DNA of 7,786 nt from Cyclobacteriaceae bacterium (lineage in GTDB: Bacteria > Bacteroidota > Bacteroidia > Cytophagales > Cyclobacteriaceae): NCBI GenBank assembly GCA_947458795.1, contig CANHCD010000081.1, forward strand, positions 1 to 7,786. The letters are read 5' to 3'. A model generated the notes under the pieces. It was not told the origin of the DNA and ran no database searches. It saw only the letters and a list, made by a program, of their open reading frames with translations. How positions within the stretch are numbered: position 1 is the stretch's first letter; every line of letters starts with the position of its first letter. Position numbers and translations under genes: made by a program. Below are positions 6,661 to 7,786 of the stretch, in pieces.

Positions 6661-7416
6661 ATGAAATTGGTATTATTCAGTTTAGGCATTCTCTCCCTTA
6701 CTTTTTTTGGGGTTTCCTGTGATTCCAGAACAGAGGTAGAGCAAATCGTGGATGCGGCCATCGCTGCTCATGGAGGTGACCGCTATGCCGAAACCGCCAT
6801 CGATTTTGATTTCAGAGGAACGCATTATTCCATTTTCAAATCTCCCGCTGCCTTTGAATACAGCCGGGAATTTACCGACTCCACGGGTCAGGTTGTGGAT
6901 GTATTGAATAATGCCGGATTTACGCGAAAGGTAAATGGGGTGTTGATTGATACCCTAACCGAAGAGCGGATTGGAGCTTTTTCACGGTCGGTCAATTCGG
7001 TGGCCTATTTTGCCTTTTTGCCCTACGGGCTAAATGATGCAGCAGCTATCAAGACCTACCTCGGACAAACGAAAATCAAGGGAAAGGATTACCATCAAGT
7101 CAAGGTGACTTTTCAAGCAGAAGGTGGTGGAGATCATTTCGAGGATGAGTTTTTGTACTGGTTTGGGGTGGATGATTCCCGAATGGATTACATGGCCTAC
7201 AGCTACCATACCGATGGTGGCGGAGTTCGGATGCGAGAAGTTCGCGAGGCACGTGAAGTAGGTGGGATTCGCTTTCAGGATTACATCAACTTGAAGGCGG
7301 CCAACAAAGAAACTCCCTTGGATTCCATGCAGTACTTGTACGAAAAAGGGGCGTTGGAGAAGCTTTCCGAAATCAATTTGGAGAACATCCGCACCTCCGC
7401 AATTCCGGAAAACTAA
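6661..7416 (+). CDS. Predicted lipoprotein, DUF6503-like (second of a tandem pair)
   Basis: 251 residues. A signal peptide (MKLVLFSLGILSLTFFGVSC) ends at cysteine 20, followed by the acidic/polar start DSRTEVEQ. The lipobox GVSC is loose but within what Bacteroidota lipoproteins show. Key stretches are IAAHGG (34-39), FDFRGTHYSIF (49-59), FEYSREFTDSTGQVVDVLNN (65-84), VNSVAYFAFLPYGLND (111-126), GKDYHQVKVTF (141-151), DEFLYWFGVDD (162-172) and GGIRFQDYINL (201-211). The pattern of AHGG helix, antiparallel strands and lipid-facing aromatic strands matches a family I recall as DUF6503, which includes Bacteroidota proteins sometimes mislabelled as deoxyribose-phosphate aldolase; no aldolase active site is visible. 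The 53-base gap upstream is A/T-rich before the ATG and contains no Shine-Dalgarno. The gene may be read through from the operon or from a promoter in that gap. Likely anchored in the periplasm or outer membrane; substrate unknown. Confidence 0.87.
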   Translation: MKLVLFSLGILSLTFFGVSCDSRTEVEQIVDAAIAAHGGDRYAETAIDFDFRGTHYSIFKSPAAFEYSREFTDSTGQVVDVLNNAGFTRKVNGVLIDTLTEERIGAFSRSVNSVAYFAFLPYGLNDAAAIKTYLGQTKIKGKDYHQVKVTFQAEGGGDHFEDEFLYWFGVDDSRMDYMAYSYHTDGGGVRMREVREAREVGGIRFQDYINLKAANKETPLDSMQYLYEKGALEKLSEINLENIRTSAIPEN

Positions 7417-7424
7417 GGGATTGT

Positions 7425-7457
7425 GTCTTTTTTGGATTGGCGGTAAGGACTTTTTTT
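7425..7457 (+). terminator. Weak intrinsic terminator candidate after the lipoprotein gene
   Basis: GTCTTT (7425-7430) can pair with AAGGAC (7445-7450) through six pairs, one of them T-G, leaving a 14-base loop. Seven T residues follow directly (7451-7457), then more T-rich sequence to 7465. The stem is short and poor in GC, so it would be an inefficient terminator at best. Its place, 9 bases after a stop and before an unrelated gene, favours the reading. Confidence 0.35.
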
Positions 7458-7472
7458 GATTTTTTAGTAACT

Positions 7473-7503
7473 AGGGGATGCAAACCCAAAAAAGCATATC
7501 CCT
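7473..7503 (+). promoter_or_regulatory. Imperfect inverted repeat abutting the start codon of the oxidoreductase gene
   Basis: AGGGGATGC (7473-7481) and GCATATCCCT (7494-7503) form an imperfect hairpin: four pairs ATGC/GCAT, a small internal loop (G against AT), then four pairs AGGG/CCCT. The 12-base loop is A-rich. The right arm ends exactly one base before ATG 7504. In RNA it could cover the initiation region; in DNA it could be an operator. It is short, and chance is a real alternative. No match to the Bacteroidota promoter pattern (TTTG and TAnnTTTG) is clear nearby. Confidence 0.3.
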
Positions 7504-7786
7504 ATGAATCGTAGAAGAGAATTTTTAAAGACTACTGGACTAGCAGGTCTAGGATTATTTGGTGCAGGAAGCGCCTTGGCCGACTCCATGAAGGTGTTGC
7601 CTTTGGAAGCATCCTATGGAGCCTCTCGACTGCAGTCGTTCAATATGTCTGGCTTTGCTGCTCCAAAATTGGCTACAGTTCGGGTCGGGATAGTGGGCTT
7701 GGGAATGCGTGGACCTGGAGCGGTAGATCGCCTGAGCAAAATCGAAGGCGTAGAGATCAAAGCCTTGTGTGACCTACTTCCTGAGC
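7504..7786 (+). CDS. Tat-exported Gfo/Idh/MocA family oxidoreductase (3' truncated by window edge)
   Basis: 94 codons are visible and the frame is open to the right edge. The N-terminus is a twin-arginine signal, MNRRREFLK, followed by a glycine/leucine-rich hydrophobic stretch and an ALAD cleavage-like site (about residues 24-27). The mature protein starts a Rossmann fold: VRVGIVGLGMRG (59-70) carries the GxGxxG dinucleotide-binding motif at 65-70, and VEIKALCDL (83-91) is the second strand with the acidic residue that usually contacts the NAD(P) ribose. Export by Tat in folded, cofactor-loaded form is typical of periplasmic members of this family. The GLGMRGPGAV stretch reminds me of GH109 glycosidases, which use NAD in hydrolysis of N-acetylgalactosaminides, but the catalytic part lies beyond the window. 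Full members are usually above 400 residues. It is probably a transcription unit separate from the glycosyltransferase cluster. Family assignment is firm; the GH109 idea is tentative. Confidence 0.88.
   Translation, partial: MNRRREFLKTTGLAGLGLFGAGSALADSMKVLPLEASYGASRLQSFNMSGFAAPKLATVRVGIVGLGMRGPGAVDRLSKIEGVEIKALCDLLPE

Overview
The window most likely comes from a Bacteroidota bacterium, probably an aerobic Cytophagales/Cyclobacteriaceae type. This is inferred from three things: predicted lipoproteins of Bacteroidota-restricted kinds, starts with no recognisable Shine-Dalgarno sequence, and a Tat-exported Gfo/Idh/MocA protein. There are eight genes, all on the + strand, and coding density is very high. 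I found no tRNA, rRNA, CRISPR array, insertion sequence or long repeat. The longest gap between genes is 87 bases.

Positions 1-6607 hold six tightly packed genes that look like one operon. In order they are: a multi-spanning membrane iron-sulfur protein of the NosR/NapH/CcoG type, possibly cut by the left edge; a membrane-embedded, cellulose-synthase-like family 2 glycosyltransferase; a soluble DPM1-like family 2 glycosyltransferase; a predicted lipoprotein of about 300 residues; a GT-C type membrane glycosyltransferase; and a small predicted lipoprotein. The junctions are direct abutment (TAAATG), a 1-base overlap (TAATG), a 36-base gap, an 8-base gap and a 4-base overlap (ATGA). A second, distantly similar small lipoprotein follows after 53 bases and ends at 7416.

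After a weak terminator-like structure, a separate unit begins at 7504. It encodes a twin-arginine-exported Gfo/Idh/MocA oxidoreductase, possibly of the GH109 type, and is cut by the right edge.

Working model (inference): the DPM1-like enzyme loads a sugar onto a polyprenyl phosphate on the cytoplasmic face. The GT-C enzyme uses that lipid-linked sugar on the periplasmic face. The cellulose-synthase-like enzyme makes and extrudes a beta-linked glycan or glycolipid. The lipoproteins act in the periplasm or at the outer membrane on the product. The iron-sulfur protein would add a redox step whose role is unclear. No gene here fixes the identity of the sugar or the acceptor, so the system can be described only as a candidate envelope glycoconjugate module with an associated electron-transfer protein.
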